Shown one piece after another: positions 7,943-16,541 of a DNA stretch of 37,246 nucleotides. The DNA comes from Sporosarcina sp. (GTDB lineage: Bacteria; Bacillota; Bacilli; Bacillales_A; Planococcaceae). Both the position numbers and the translations under genes were made by a program. The first letter of the stretch is position 1. Each line of letters starts with the position of its first letter. The stretch is taken from NCBI RefSeq assembly GCF_029257255.1, contig NZ_JARICI010000008.1, positions 1 through 37,246 on the forward strand, in the 5' to 3' direction. Under the pieces are notes generated by a model that saw nothing but the letters and a program-made list of their open reading frames with translations, searched no databases and was not told the DNA's origin.

Positions 7943-8299
7943 ATGGACATTGCCATTATTTTGCTGATTGTTGGTATCGTTGCGCTTATCGCATCATTTT
8001 TCGTCGGCAGCAATTCGCGTGCATTTGAAGATGAATTGGAGAAAGTTTCTGTAAGTCTACATCAGGAAACGAGCAACTTAAAAAAAAGAGTGCGTGTTCT
8101 CGAAGAAGAGCTAATGGTCGGCACACCGATTCCGAACAACTACACCACTGTTCCGAAAAAACCTGTACATGCGATTATCGTCAATCAGATCACTTCCCTG
8201 CACAGTCAAGGATATACGATTCCTGAGATTTCTCAAAGAGCTTCTATGCCGGAGGACGAAGTGGCTGCTGTGCTGCGTTCTAAAGGAGTGCGGTTATGA
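7943..8299 (+). CDS. Membrane-anchored coiled-coil protein with C-terminal helical (SwrB/DUF6115-like) domain
   Basis: 118 residues: one N-terminal transmembrane helix (about residues 3-22), a charged coiled coil (about 28-55, EDELEKVSVSLHQ onward), then a small helical C-terminal domain GYTIPEISQRASMPEDEVAAVLRSKG that looks like a helix-turn-helix. The architecture recalls B. subtilis SwrB and DUF6115 proteins, but I cannot claim orthology. ATG follows TTTTGGAGG. Its stop overlaps the start of the next gene, so the two are coupled. Function unknown; inferred to be a membrane-bound adaptor. Confidence 0.7.
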   Translation: MDIAIILLIVGIVALIASFFVGSNSRAFEDELEKVSVSLHQETSNLKKRVRVLEEELMVGTPIPNNYTTVPKKPVHAIIVNQITSLHSQGYTIPEISQRASMPEDEVAAVLRSKGVRL

Positions 8300-8790
8300 T
8301 CAAGGATCTATTGCGCTCTGTCGGGATCGGTTGCCTGATCGCCGGCGGTACATTATATGCTGTCAGCAATATGCCACCGGCAGAGGAGAATTCACTCGAA
8401 AAAGAACTGGCTGACACTAAAGAAGAGTTGAAAGTCGTCAAAAAAGAGCTCGCCATTTCTCAGACCGTTACGTTAGATGAAACACCTACGCAAAAGCCCG
8501 ATACTGACGCAGCGAAGGAACAAACCACTGAGCCGAAAACCAATGAAGAAAAGGAGCCGGAAGATAAAGAAATTGAAACAACAGTTGTGACAAAGAAAGT
8601 ATCTGTTAAACCCGGATCAAACTCTTCAGATTTATCAAGTACACTTGAACGTGCACATATAATAGAAGATGCCGCTAAATTTGATAACTATATGAAAGAC
8701 TATGGATATGCTTTAAAGATCCAAATCGGTACATTTGAATTGAGTTCTAATATGACCTTCAAAGAAATTGCTGAGATCCTGACAAAATAA
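8296..8790 (+). CDS. Membrane-anchored protein with MltG/YceG-type LysM-like domain only
   Basis: 164 residues: an N-terminal transmembrane helix (8-25), a short coiled coil, a long acidic low-complexity linker (about 55-100) and a C-terminal domain. The C-terminal segment (VSVKPGSNSSDLSSTLERA and IQIGTFELSSNMTFKEIAEIL) resembles the N-terminal LysM-like domain of endolytic transglycosylase MltG. The catalytic domain of MltG is absent. It may bind peptidoglycan outside the membrane. It overlaps the preceding gene by 4 bases and is convergent with pbpA across a shared terminator. Domain assignment is by eye. Confidence 0.7.
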   Translation: MIKDLLRSVGIGCLIAGGTLYAVSNMPPAEENSLEKELADTKEELKVVKKELAISQTVTLDETPTQKPDTDAAKEQTTEPKTNEEKEPEDKEIETTVVTKKVSVKPGSNSSDLSSTLERAHIIEDAAKFDNYMKDYGYALKIQIGTFELSSNMTFKEIAEILTK

Positions 8791-8831
8791 AACCACCGCT
8801 TTGTGTCGTTCAGACATAAGCGGTGGTTTTC
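8789..8831. terminator. Bidirectional terminator between the MltG-like gene and pbpA
   Basis: AAAACCACCGCTT pairs with AAGCGGTGGTTTT around a 17-base loop; T-runs are available on both strands. Confidence 0.88.
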
Positions 8832-10994
8832 TCATTTCTCTTCTTCTGTTACTTTTTTAATTTTAATTTCCGGAGAAGAATCGGTCAGTTTCTCCGCACG
8901 TTCTTTTTTCAGCTTTAAATAAGTGTCCAACGCGTCCTTGACAATCTCATTAGCAGCCTTACCTGGATAGGTATTTGTATTTGTAGATATATAAGGAATC
9001 ATCACCGCATAGGCAACTTCTGGATTCTCATACGGCGCAAAACCTACATGAGACAAATTAATTGTCGGTATAACCGGATTTGATTTATTACCCGTGTAAT
9101 AAAATGATTGTGCAGTTCCTGTCTTTCCGGCAGCATCGTAACCTTTCAACACATTAGTAGCTGTCCCATTGGGAGCATGATAAGCATAGTACATTCCTTT
9201 TTTCACTTGATCAATTTCTTGCTGCGTATTATTAATATGGTTCAAGACTTTTGCTGGTCTTTCTTCTACCAGTTCCCCCAATACTTCACCATCTGGAGAG
9301 GGGTTGCGGATTTCCTTTAAAATTCTTGGTGCTATTCTATTACCATCTGCAGCTACAGTTGATACATATTGAGCCAGCTGCAGCGGAGTATACGTATCAA
9401 ACTGGCCGATCGAGAAATCCAGTAATTTTCCGGTAATTGTTTCAGTTCCTGTTACACCACTGTATTCCCCAGGGAGATCAATTCCTGTTTTGGCGCCCAG
9501 ACCGAATGAAGAAAACGTCTGCCGGAATGTGTCAAACGCCGTTTTATCTATGGCAAGCGCCTGTCCTGGTCGGTAATTCGCTTTTCCGAGCGCCATAGCG
9601 ATTCGGAACATGTAAACGTTGGATGAACGCCCCAGCGCGGTAATATCATTCACCGCCACTCTGCCGTTACGGTTAAACAGTGATCGTTTTACCGTACTCC
9701 CAATACGGATCGGTTCATCGATTTTGACATCGCCGATCTTTATAACCCCTTCACTGTAGCCGGTCAGCATGGTAGCCAGCTTTACTGTCGAACCAGCTTC
9801 GTAAGCAGAAGTAAAAGTACCGAATGTATAATCTTGAATAGCCAATTTCCCGGTCTCTTCATCCCGACCCACTTTTTTACCTACCAATGAAAGTATTTCG
9901 CCATTTTTTGGATCCAGCATGACGAGAAACGCCGACTCCAGGGCGCCCGCACTGGCACCTCGTTTAAGTGTCAGCAATTTATTGGAAACAATTTCCTCCA
10001 AAGCTTCCTGCAGTTCACTGTCGGTTGTCAGTACCAAGTCTTTTCCAGGCTCGCCTTCCTTCACGGTTTTCGTTTCAATAACTTTCCCTGTCCGGTCCTT
10101 AATATTCTTCACAATGGTCTTTTGACCTTTCAGCAAGTCTTCATAATAGGCTTCCAAATAACTTCTGCCGACACGGTCATTACGGGAATAATCTCTTGCT
10201 AAGAAATAATCCAGATGTGAACGGGGAATCCCCTCTATCGGACTCGTTGTGGAACCGAGGATCGCACTGTCCGACTTCTTGACACGGTCCCAGTCGGTCG
10301 TGGTATTGACTCCTGGCAGTTCATTCAATCGTTCTGAGACTACTGCAAATTCTTTGTCTGTTACATCATCACTTTTGATGATCTGGGGTGAATAGGCATA
10401 CCCCGCCATCATTTCTCGATAAATGGCAAGGACTTTCAATTCTTTTTCACTCAAAGAATCTATTTCTTCTTCTGTGATGCGGTCTCTTGTCATTTGGTTA
10501 AGTTGGCGCTGTTTTTCTTTTTTAGACAGCTTTTCATTTTTCAAAATATTTTGCTGCTCTTTTTTCGTTACTTTTGCAGCCGCTTCATCAGGATTAAGTA
10601 AAATCCAAAAATCTCGCTTATCCCCGATTGTCACCCGCTTGGTATCCTGGTCGATGAGCTTGGACAGCTTTTTAGCCAATTTCAGCATTTCTTCTGAAGT
10701 GGTAGAAGAAGTTTTTGTATAGGTAATGGCATTTTTCGGTTCATTATCTACCAGCACTTGCCCATTACGGTCGTAAATTCTTCCCCGGGGCGAGCTCGTA
10801 TTTACGGCGATTTCTTCTTTTTGTTCTAATTTACGCGTATAGTTCTCACCTTCAACGATTTGCAAATATCCTAACCGCAATATAAGCAATGAGAAAAGAA
10901 TGAAAATCGCTACAAAAAGGAAGTTCATTCGAAAAGCAATATGCTTTCGCTGACGTGCCTTTGCCTGATCTGCTTTTCTGGTGGTCTTTTTCAA
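8832..10994 (-). CDS. pbpA: Class B penicillin-binding protein (transpeptidase), PbpA/PBP2a-like
   Basis: Membrane-anchored peptidoglycan transpeptidase acting outside the cell in wall elongation. It has a cytoplasmic basic N-terminus, one transmembrane helix (about 22-44), a class B dimerisation domain beginning with SSPRGRIYDRNG, and a transpeptidase domain. The active-site motifs are complete: STVK at 402-405 (Ser402 nucleophile), SSN at 457-459, and KTGTAQ near 630. At 720 residues it is close to B. subtilis PbpA, and like it lies near sodA. The start is TTG after AAAGGAG. The extended charged C-terminus ends in a Lys/Glu-rich tail. Confidence 0.94.
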   Translation of the reverse strand: MKKTTRKADQAKARQRKHIAFRMNFLFVAIFILFSLLILRLGYLQIVEGENYTRKLEQKEEIAVNTSSPRGRIYDRNGQVLVDNEPKNAITYTKTSSTTSEEMLKLAKKLSKLIDQDTKRVTIGDKRDFWILLNPDEAAAKVTKKEQQNILKNEKLSKKEKQRQLNQMTRDRITEEEIDSLSEKELKVLAIYREMMAGYAYSPQIIKSDDVTDKEFAVVSERLNELPGVNTTTDWDRVKKSDSAILGSTTSPIEGIPRSHLDYFLARDYSRNDRVGRSYLEAYYEDLLKGQKTIVKNIKDRTGKVIETKTVKEGEPGKDLVLTTDSELQEALEEIVSNKLLTLKRGASAGALESAFLVMLDPKNGEILSLVGKKVGRDEETGKLAIQDYTFGTFTSAYEAGSTVKLATMLTGYSEGVIKIGDVKIDEPIRIGSTVKRSLFNRNGRVAVNDITALGRSSNVYMFRIAMALGKANYRPGQALAIDKTAFDTFRQTFSSFGLGAKTGIDLPGEYSGVTGTETITGKLLDFSIGQFDTYTPLQLAQYVSTVAADGNRIAPRILKEIRNPSPDGEVLGELVEERPAKVLNHINNTQQEIDQVKKGMYYAYHAPNGTATNVLKGYDAAGKTGTAQSFYYTGNKSNPVIPTINLSHVGFAPYENPEVAYAVMIPYISTNTNTYPGKAANEIVKDALDTYLKLKKERAEKLTDSSPEIKIKKVTEEEK

Positions 10995-11049
10995 CGGGAG
11001 TCTCCTTTCCTGTCAATTTTTATGTATGAGGTATTATAACATGAACGCA

Positions 11050-11085
11050 TAAAAGAACACACATCTTGACGAATCAGATGTGTGT
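11050..11085 (-). terminator. Terminator of sodA
   Basis: ACACACATCT and AGATGTGTGT form a perfect 10-bp stem, followed on the minus strand by TCTTTT. Confidence 0.85.
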
Positions 11086-11095
11086 CAGGTTTCAA

Positions 11096-11704
11096 TTACT
11101 TATTGTCTTGGTAACGCTTTTCAACTTCATCCCAGTTTACTACATTCCAGAATGCTGAAATGTAATCAGGACGACGGTTTTGGTAGTTTAAGTAGTATGC
11201 GTGCTCCCAAACATCCAAACCTAGTAAAGGTGTTTTACCTTCCATTAACGGAGAGTCCTGGTTAGGTGTTGAAGTAACTTCCAGCTCACCATTATTCAGT
11301 ACAAGCCAAGCCCATCCTGAACCGAAGCGAGTTGTTGCTGCTTTTGCGAACTCTTCTTTAAGAGCGTCAAAGCTGCCGAACTTCTTGTCGATTGCTTCAG
11401 CAACCTGACCTTTTGGATTTCCTCCTCCGTTTGGAGACAGGATCTGCCAGAAGAATGAGTGGTTTGAATGACCGCCGCCATTGTTACGGACTGCTGTGCG
11501 CTTGTCCTCTGGAACTTTATCCAAGTTTGCCACCAATTCGTCAACCGGCATGTTCAGAAGTTCATCATGTCCTTCTAACGCATTGTTCACGTTTGTAACA
11601 TACGTGTTGTGGTGTTTAGTGTGATGGATGTTCATCGTTTCTTTGTCGATGTGTGGCTCCAACGCATCATAAGCGTATGGTAGTTCTGGTAATTTATAAG
11701 CCAT
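11096..11704 (-). CDS. sodA: Superoxide dismutase (Mn/Fe type)
   Basis: Cytosolic metalloenzyme that dismutates superoxide. The 202-residue protein has the full set of metal ligands: His near residue 27 (NIHHTKHH), His in the NHSFFW segment, and Asp/His in the signature [15 protein letters not shown]. Length and motifs fit the Mn form usual in Bacillales, but Mn and Fe types cannot be separated safely by eye. ATG follows GAGGAGG. Monocistronic, with its own terminator. Confidence 0.97.
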   Translation of the reverse strand: MAYKLPELPYAYDALEPHIDKETMNIHHTKHHNTYVTNVNNALEGHDELLNMPVDELVANLDKVPEDKRTAVRNNGGGHSNHSFFWQILSPNGGGNPKGQVAEAIDKKFGSFDALKEEFAKAATTRFGSGWAWLVLNNGELEVTSTPNQDSPLMEGKTPLLGLDVWEHAYYLNYQNRRPDYISAFWNVVNWDEVEKRYQDNK

Positions 11705-11792
11705 TTTTCCATTCCTCCTCTAAATTATCTCTGTTTTGCCCTACCTCTTCACATTATCAAAATATGAGTCAGCATTCAAAGAAAACGGACTG

Positions 11793-12275
11793 TTAACCGA
11801 GAAAAAATAAAAAAATGGCAATCATGATGACCATGATAACACCTTTTACTGCCACAGATGTTAAGAAACCGACAACAGAGCCGATTCCTGTCTTAAAAGC
11901 TTGCTTAATTCCAGAACGAGTAATAACCAATTCCGCTATAATTGCTCCGATAAATGGACCTGCCAGAATACCAGCGACTGGAATGACAAAGGGTCCAACT
12001 AACAAGCCGAAGGTACTCCCCCACATCCCTGCCTTGCTGCCGCCAAAACGTTTGACGCCTACCAGGTTCGCAACAGTGTCAGCACCAAACAGCAACACTA
12101 CGAATAATACTTCAATCACCCAGAACATCCATGTCAGTTCTTCAAATGAAACAATGAAGCCGTATGCTAAAAACCCGGCCAGTATAAAAATAACAGAAGG
12201 AATGATGGGATAAACAAGTCCTGCAAACGCAATGCCAAACAATAATACAGCAACAATCCAGCCTATCCAAATCAT
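11793..12275 (-). CDS. yqgC: DUF456 family membrane protein YqgC
   Basis: 160-residue protein with four to five hydrophobic segments and glycine-rich helix motifs ([18 protein letters not shown]), typical of DUF456. B. subtilis YqgC, next to sodA, is the positional counterpart. Its function is unknown. ATG is preceded by AAAGGAGGGG. The central segment [18 protein letters not shown] is the conserved family core. No linked enzyme hints at a substrate. Confidence 0.88.
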   Translation of the reverse strand: MIWIGWIVAVLLFGIAFAGLVYPIIPSVIFILAGFLAYGFIVSFEELTWMFWVIEVLFVVLLFGADTVANLVGVKRFGGSKAGMWGSTFGLLVGPFVIPVAGILAGPFIGAIIAELVITRSGIKQAFKTGIGSVVGFLTSVAVKGVIMVIMIAIFLFFLG

Positions 12276-12342
12276 GCCTCCACCCCTCCTTTATATTGAT
12301 TCCACCAAAATACTTCCTCTTACATCTACTGCTTGTAAAGAA

Positions 12343-12379
12343 AATCAGGCACTGCTGCGAATTGCGGCAATGCCTGATT
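12343..12379 (-). terminator. Terminator of the Na/Pi symporter gene
   Basis: AATCAGGCA pairs with TGCCTGATT around a partly paired inner region; TTTTCTTT follows on the minus strand. Confidence 0.85.
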
Positions 12380-12405
12380 CATCTATATTTATAATGAACA
12401 TGCAA

Positions 12406-14037
12406 TCATGCGTGCTTACCTAAAATAGCTTCCGCAATATTCACCGCATGGTCACCGATTCGCTCCAGATTCGAAACGATATCAACGAATACCATACCAG
12501 CTTGCGCACTGCAGTGTCCTTCGTTCAGACGGACGATATGATTTTTACGGAAACGACGTTCCATATTGTCGATCAAATCTTCCTTCTCAGACACCGTACG
12601 AGCCAGACTAATATCCGACTTATCAAGTGATTCTATTGCTTTTTGAACGGTTTCAATCGTCAATGTAAACATTTCTGTCAAATCGACCATCGCATCGTCT
12701 GTAAGCTTTAATTTATTCGTTTCACGTAAATCGATGAGCTCTATAATATTTTCGAAGTGGTCACCGATCCGTTCAATATCCCGCACACTGTCCATCAGCA
12801 TAACGTGACGAGCTGATTCAGCAGGTGCTACCGTCACTGCTGAGATTTCAACTAAATAATCCGTTATTTTACGGTCAAGGTTGTTGATCGCATCTTCTAT
12901 TTGGTAAGCCATCTCTGCGTGCTTTTTCTGACCAGTCTTCAAGTACTCAAATGATTCTTGCAGACCCTGCACACTGAAATCACCCATACGGATAATTTCT
13001 TCCTTCGCCTGTCCAATTGCTACCGCAGGCGACTGTGCAATGAAATGCCGGTCTAGGTGCTTCGGCTTGTACTCGATCGTCACGTCTTCTCCCGGTATCA
13101 TCTTGGTCACAAGATACGCCCAAGCACCGATGAACGGAAACTGCAGGACGGTATTCGCTACGTTAAATGAACCGTGCGCAAACGCAATTTGCATCTTACT
13201 CTCGAGATTCAATACACCCGATATCCACTCCATGTAAGCGGTGAATGGAATGAGCAGCAACAGGAAGATCACTGAACCGACGATATTAAACAAAACGTGT
13301 GTCGCAGCTGCACGTCTCGCCGCTACAGAAGCACCGATTGCAGCTAAAACCGCTGTGATTGTCGTTCCGATGTTATCACCGAATAAAATAGGAAGTGCCG
13401 CTTTCATGGTAACAAGATCTTCTGCATAAAGACCTTGCAGGATTCCAACAGTCGCACTGGAACTTTGTACAACGAGTGTGAAAATGGTTCCAGCAACAAC
13501 GCCGAGCAAAGAGTGTTCACTCATTGCCAGTGTGAAATCAGCGAATGCTTCCAATGAACGTAATGGCTTCATTCCGTTACTCATCAGTTCCAAACCTAAG
13601 AACAATCCACCAAAGCCAAAAATAACTTCCCCCATGTTTTTAACTTTAGCTTTTCGGACGAAGAAGATTAGAAATGCCCCCACTGCCATAATAGGCAGTG
13701 CATAAGCACCTACGTCCAATCCGATAATAAAGGCTGTCACTGTGGTTCCGATATTGGCACCCATGATGACACCTATTGCTTGACGGAGCGTCATGAATCC
13801 AGCACTCACGAGTCCGACTGTGATAACCGTCGTTCCCGAACTGGATTGGATTAATACAGTTACAATAATACCGACAAGAACGCCCATAAATGGATTCGTA
13901 GTAAAACGGTCTAAGATTGCACGAAGTCTGTCTCCCGCGGCCTTTTGCAATCCATCCCCCATGTACTTAATTGCGAATAGGAATATACCTAAACCCCCAA
14001 GAAATTGGAACACCACTTCTTGCCAGTTAACTTCCAT
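12406..14037 (-). CDS. Sodium/phosphate symporter of the NptA family with PhoU-like C-terminal domain
   Basis: Polytopic Na-coupled phosphate transporter of 543 residues. The two inverted Na/Pi-cotransport repeats carry the diagnostic QSSSGTTVITVG (about residue 65) and QSSSATVGILQG (about 190). The membrane part ends near residue 320, and residues about 340-540 form a helical PhoU-like domain with the motif ERIGDHFENI and its repeat ERIGDHAVNIAE. ATG is preceded by GGAGG. A two-repeat PhoP-type box lies about 125 bases upstream, which would fit phosphate-limitation control. The PhoU domain suggests regulation of transport; substrate is inferred from family. Confidence 0.92.
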   Translation of the reverse strand: MEVNWQEVVFQFLGGLGIFLFAIKYMGDGLQKAAGDRLRAILDRFTTNPFMGVLVGIIVTVLIQSSSGTTVITVGLVSAGFMTLRQAIGVIMGANIGTTVTAFIIGLDVGAYALPIMAVGAFLIFFVRKAKVKNMGEVIFGFGGLFLGLELMSNGMKPLRSLEAFADFTLAMSEHSLLGVVAGTIFTLVVQSSSATVGILQGLYAEDLVTMKAALPILFGDNIGTTITAVLAAIGASVAARRAAATHVLFNIVGSVIFLLLLIPFTAYMEWISGVLNLESKMQIAFAHGSFNVANTVLQFPFIGAWAYLVTKMIPGEDVTIEYKPKHLDRHFIAQSPAVAIGQAKEEIIRMGDFSVQGLQESFEYLKTGQKKHAEMAYQIEDAINNLDRKITDYLVEISAVTVAPAESARHVMLMDSVRDIERIGDHFENIIELIDLRETNKLKLTDDAMVDLTEMFTLTIETVQKAIESLDKSDISLARTVSEKEDLIDNMERRFRKNHIVRLNEGHCSAQAGMVFVDIVSNLERIGDHAVNIAEAILGKHA

Positions 14038-14161
14038 TTAATTGTCAACCTCCATCAAACGATTATGTATGGTTTTACCTCTATCCGATCATATGATTAG
14101 AGAGAAGTTCCAACCTATTATGTTTGGCTAATGGCAAATTGTAAAGTACTGAAGCGCAATC

Positions 14162-14178
14162 TTTACAACACCTTAACA
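14162..14178 (+). promoter_or_regulatory. Candidate PhoP box (TTTACA-N5-TTAACA)
   Basis: Two TT-A-ACA hexamers, 14162-14167 and 14173-14178, with the 5-base spacing of Bacillus Pho boxes, sit between the divergent phosphate symporter and yqgB. Full Pho boxes usually have four repeats; only two are seen. Confidence 0.35.
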
Positions 14179-14275
14179 AAACAGCAATGATTTGTCATGA
14201 GAATGTCGAAATTACATATTACATGAAGGTTTTAAATAAATGATAGACTATACTGTAGAAAGGGAGGCCACTTCA

Positions 14276-14785
14276 TTGAATCTGAAATTTCATCAGCTGT
14301 TTACCGCTTCATTATATGAACCGAAAAAACTGGCCGCATTTAGATTGCTGCCTATCGGTAAAGTCATTCAATACATATTTATTTTTGTGTTTCTATATAC
14401 CATTATCGCTTTTTTACAGTTTTTAATCGGCGATCACGCCCTTTTTCAAGGGACGACGGAAACAGCGGAAATTGGGAAAACAATCGGCTTTCTGATTTAT
14501 CCAGTAGCCTTTGTTCTGCAGCTGGTCATTATCACGTCGTATTTATTTATTCGCGTCAGTATTTTTGGTATTATAGGAGTATTGTTGCTGAAACTGCTGA
14601 AACGAAGAGGCGAGTTTCGATTTATGTGGCGGACAGCAGCTATAGCTGCTACGCTTCCTATTTTGCTGACGATGGTATTTGAATTCTTGCCAAGTATGCA
14701 AAACTACAGCTTGTGGATCTCATCGTTTGTCCATCTGCTCTATGTATGGCGGGCAACAACGTATTACCCAAAGAAACCAAGATGA
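14276..14785 (+). CDS. yqgB: DUF1189 family membrane protein YqgB
   Basis: Polytopic membrane protein with about five helices and a short N-terminal amphipathic segment (FHQLFTASLYEPKKLAAFR), the hallmark of DUF1189. I place the start at TTG 14276, preceded by AAAGGGAGG with an 8-base spacer, giving 169 residues; an in-frame ATG at 14240 has no ribosome site. B. subtilis YqgB is the counterpart. The role is unknown; the family is sometimes linked to membrane-protein quality control, which is not testable here. Transcribed divergently from the phosphate symporter. Confidence 0.85.
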   Translation: MNLKFHQLFTASLYEPKKLAAFRLLPIGKVIQYIFIFVFLYTIIAFLQFLIGDHALFQGTTETAEIGKTIGFLIYPVAFVLQLVIITSYLFIRVSIFGIIGVLLLKLLKRRGEFRFMWRTAAIAATLPILLTMVFEFLPSMQNYSLWISSFVHLLYVWRATTYYPKKPR

Positions 14786-14792
14786 ATATTTC

Positions 14793-14824
14793 CCTTCCTG
14801 TCTGCATAGCGTGTGACAGGAGGG
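14793..14824 (+). promoter_or_regulatory. Hairpin that buries the ribosome site of the next gene
   Basis: Arm 14793-14802 (CCTTCCTGTC) pairs with 14815-14824 (GACAGGAGGG) in a 10-bp stem with one T-G wobble and a 12-base loop. The second arm contains the whole Shine-Dalgarno GGAGGG of the gene starting at 14832. Confidence 0.55.
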
Positions 14825-14831
14825 ATTAGCC

Positions 14832-15182
14832 ATGAGAATATTACTGCTTGCACTAGCTGTTTTTTGTATCGTTCATTTCGTTCGCGTGGATTTGACAGAT
14901 GGGACAATCCCTCTTGCAGCCTTTTTTGATGATGAAACGTCCTGTATAGAGGAAAAAGCCAATCCTTCAATTGTCATTCGGACAGTTGAAGATGATACAA
15001 TAGAATCGTTATTCGCTTTATACCCGGATCCAACTCATAATTTCCTGGAGAGGCTAGAGTTGTTTTATGACCTAAATCCTCATCTTGAGCGCCAGGAGCT
15101 TCTGGCGGGCGAACAAATCAAGCTGCCTCTCGGTGCAGAGACAGACACAGATCCGGTTTGCCAGGAACAAAACACACAGTAA
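14832..15182 (+). CDS. Small exported protein with LysM-like domain
   Basis: 116 residues. An N-terminal hydrophobic helix (about 3-18) acts as signal or anchor. The middle (IVIRTVEDDTIESLFALY then FYDLNPHLERQELLAGEQIK) follows the pattern of a LysM domain, including the final proline after the hydrophobic strand (KLPL). The short acidic tail contains a second cysteine, Cys109, which could pair with Cys38. It likely faces the cell wall. I recognise no named family. GGAGGG precedes the ATG but lies in a hairpin. It follows yqgB closely and may share its transcript. Confidence 0.7.
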   Translation: MRILLLALAVFCIVHFVRVDLTDGTIPLAAFFDDETSCIEEKANPSIVIRTVEDDTIESLFALYPDPTHNFLERLELFYDLNPHLERQELLAGEQIKLPLGAETDTDPVCQEQNTQ

Positions 15183-15213
15183 TCTTCCATTCTGTAAGAT
15201 GGATGGGATTTAT

Positions 15214-15396
15214 TTATCTTCATTCAGCAGAAAACTCTCACCTTTATAGGTGGTGAATCGAATGCGGTTGTATTTATTGTTTGGCAAGTGTTCAAACGCA
15301 CGCTGAATAAAGATAAGGCCTCCGGCGGATGTCCCAGATTTTGGATTGTGCTAGCACAATTCAAAATCTGGACGCAATTACGCCGGGGCGTAATTG
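15214..15396. repeat. Structured intergenic repeat in the ispG leader (twin hairpins plus outer inverted repeat)
   Basis: Three nested dyads. A 17-bp stem pairs 15334-15350 with 15355-15371 (one G-T wobble, loop CTAG). A perfect 10-bp stem pairs CAATTACGCC (15375-15384) with GGCGTAATTG (15387-15396). TTATCTTCATTCAGC near 15215-15229 is nearly complementary to GCTGAATAAAGATAA near 15302-15316. The segment ends five bases before the ispG ribosome site. From memory, the GGCCTCCGGCGGATGT...GACGCAATTACGCC motif recurs widely in Planococcaceae genomes. The minus strand has a start-less open frame of 46 codons (15350-15210) that reads like protein (IQRAFEHLPNNKYNRIRF). Confidence 0.65.
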
Positions 15397-15416
15397 ATTA
15401 GAAGGAGAGAATAGCA

Positions 15417-16541
15417 ATGACAGAAATGATTCATCGTTCCAAAACCCGTCCTGTAAAAGTCGGTAATTTGACTATCGGGGGAAGCAATGAACTGTTTATT
15501 CAAAGTATGACAACTACGAAAACACACGATGTGGAGGCTACTGTGGCCGAAATCAATCGTTTAGAAGAAGCCGGCTGTCAGATTGTACGTGTAGCATGCC
15601 CGGATGAACGTGCAGCTTATTCAATCGGTGAAATTAAAAAACGCATCAATATTCCGTTAGTAGTGGATATTCATTTTGACTATAAATTAGCTTTAATCGC
15701 TATTGAGCAGGGCGCAGATAAAATCCGAATTAACCCGGGTAACATCGGACGTCAGGCAAAAGTAGAAGCAGTTGTCAATGCGGCGAAAGCAAAAGGTATT
15801 CCCATTCGTATCGGTGTCAATGCCGGTTCACTCGAGAAGAAAATTCTTGAAAAGTACGGCTATCCTACTGCTGAAGGTATGGTAGAAAGTGCTTTGCATC
15901 ACATCAAAATTCTGGAAGACTTAGATTTCCATGATATTATCGTTTCATTGAAAGCATCGGATGTAAACTTGGCAATCGAAGCGTATAAACTGGCTTCTGC
16001 AGCATTCGACTATCCATTACACCTCGGGATTACAGAATCCGGTACATTGTTTGCAGGTTCTATTAAGAGTGCAGCAGGACTTGGTACTTTATTAGCTGCA
16101 GGTATCGGAAACACGATGCGTGTATCGTTAAGTGCTGATCCCGTTCAGGAAATTAAAGTGGCGAGAGAGCTTCTGAAAGTATTCGGACTGTCTTCAAACG
16201 CAGCAACACTTATTTCCTGCCCAACTTGTGGACGTATCGAAATTGACCTGATTTCCATTGCTAATGAAGTCGAAGAATACATTTCTCATATTAAAGCACC
16301 ACTTAAAGTCGCAGTGCTTGGCTGCGCAGTTAACGGTCCGGGAGAAGCAAGGGAAGCGGATATCGGAATCGCAGGAGCACGCGGTGAAGGTCTTCTGTTC
16401 ATGCACGGTAAAACGGTCCGAAAAGTTCCGGAAGAAACAATGGTTGAGGAACTGAAGAAAGAAATCGATATATTGGCAGAGCAATATTTCGAAAAGAAAC
16501 GACAGGAAGAGGCATTAGTTCAGGGCGGCGCTTCTGAATGA
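15417..16541 (+). CDS. ispG: 4-hydroxy-3-methylbut-2-en-1-yl diphosphate synthase (IspG)
   Basis: [4Fe-4S] enzyme of the MEP pathway that converts MEcPP to HMBPP, the penultimate step of IPP/DMAPP synthesis. The 374-residue, two-domain bacterial form has a TIM barrel (residues 1-260) and the cluster domain with Cys268 and Cys271 (CPTCGR), Cys303 ([10 protein letters not shown]), and the conserved Glu310 next to the cluster. All ligands are present. ATG follows AAGGAGAG. Its start lies behind a structured repeat, and its end overlaps yqfW by 4 bases. IspH, the next enzyme, is encoded in the same window at 24051. Confidence 0.97.
   Translation: MTEMIHRSKTRPVKVGNLTIGGSNELFIQSMTTTKTHDVEATVAEINRLEEAGCQIVRVACPDERAAYSIGEIKKRINIPLVVDIHFDYKLALIAIEQGADKIRINPGNIGRQAKVEAVVNAAKAKGIPIRIGVNAGSLEKKILEKYGYPTAEGMVESALHHIKILEDLDFHDIIVSLKASDVNLAIEAYKLASAAFDYPLHLGITESGTLFAGSIKSAAGLGTLLAAGIGNTMRVSLSADPVQEIKVARELLKVFGLSSNAATLISCPTCGRIEIDLISIANEVEEYISHIKAPLKVAVLGCAVNGPGEAREADIGIAGARGEGLLFMHGKTVRKVPEETMVEELKKEIDILAEQYFEKKRQEEALVQGGASE

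Noticed and set aside
11815..12213. 132-codon open frame on the plus strand
   Set aside because: Antisense to the DUF456 gene, which has the strong ribosome site and membrane-protein pattern.
15334..15396. Twin hairpins before ispG as a rho-independent terminator
   Set aside because: The stems are not followed by a T-run on the ispG strand, and the second one ends directly before the ispG ribosome site.
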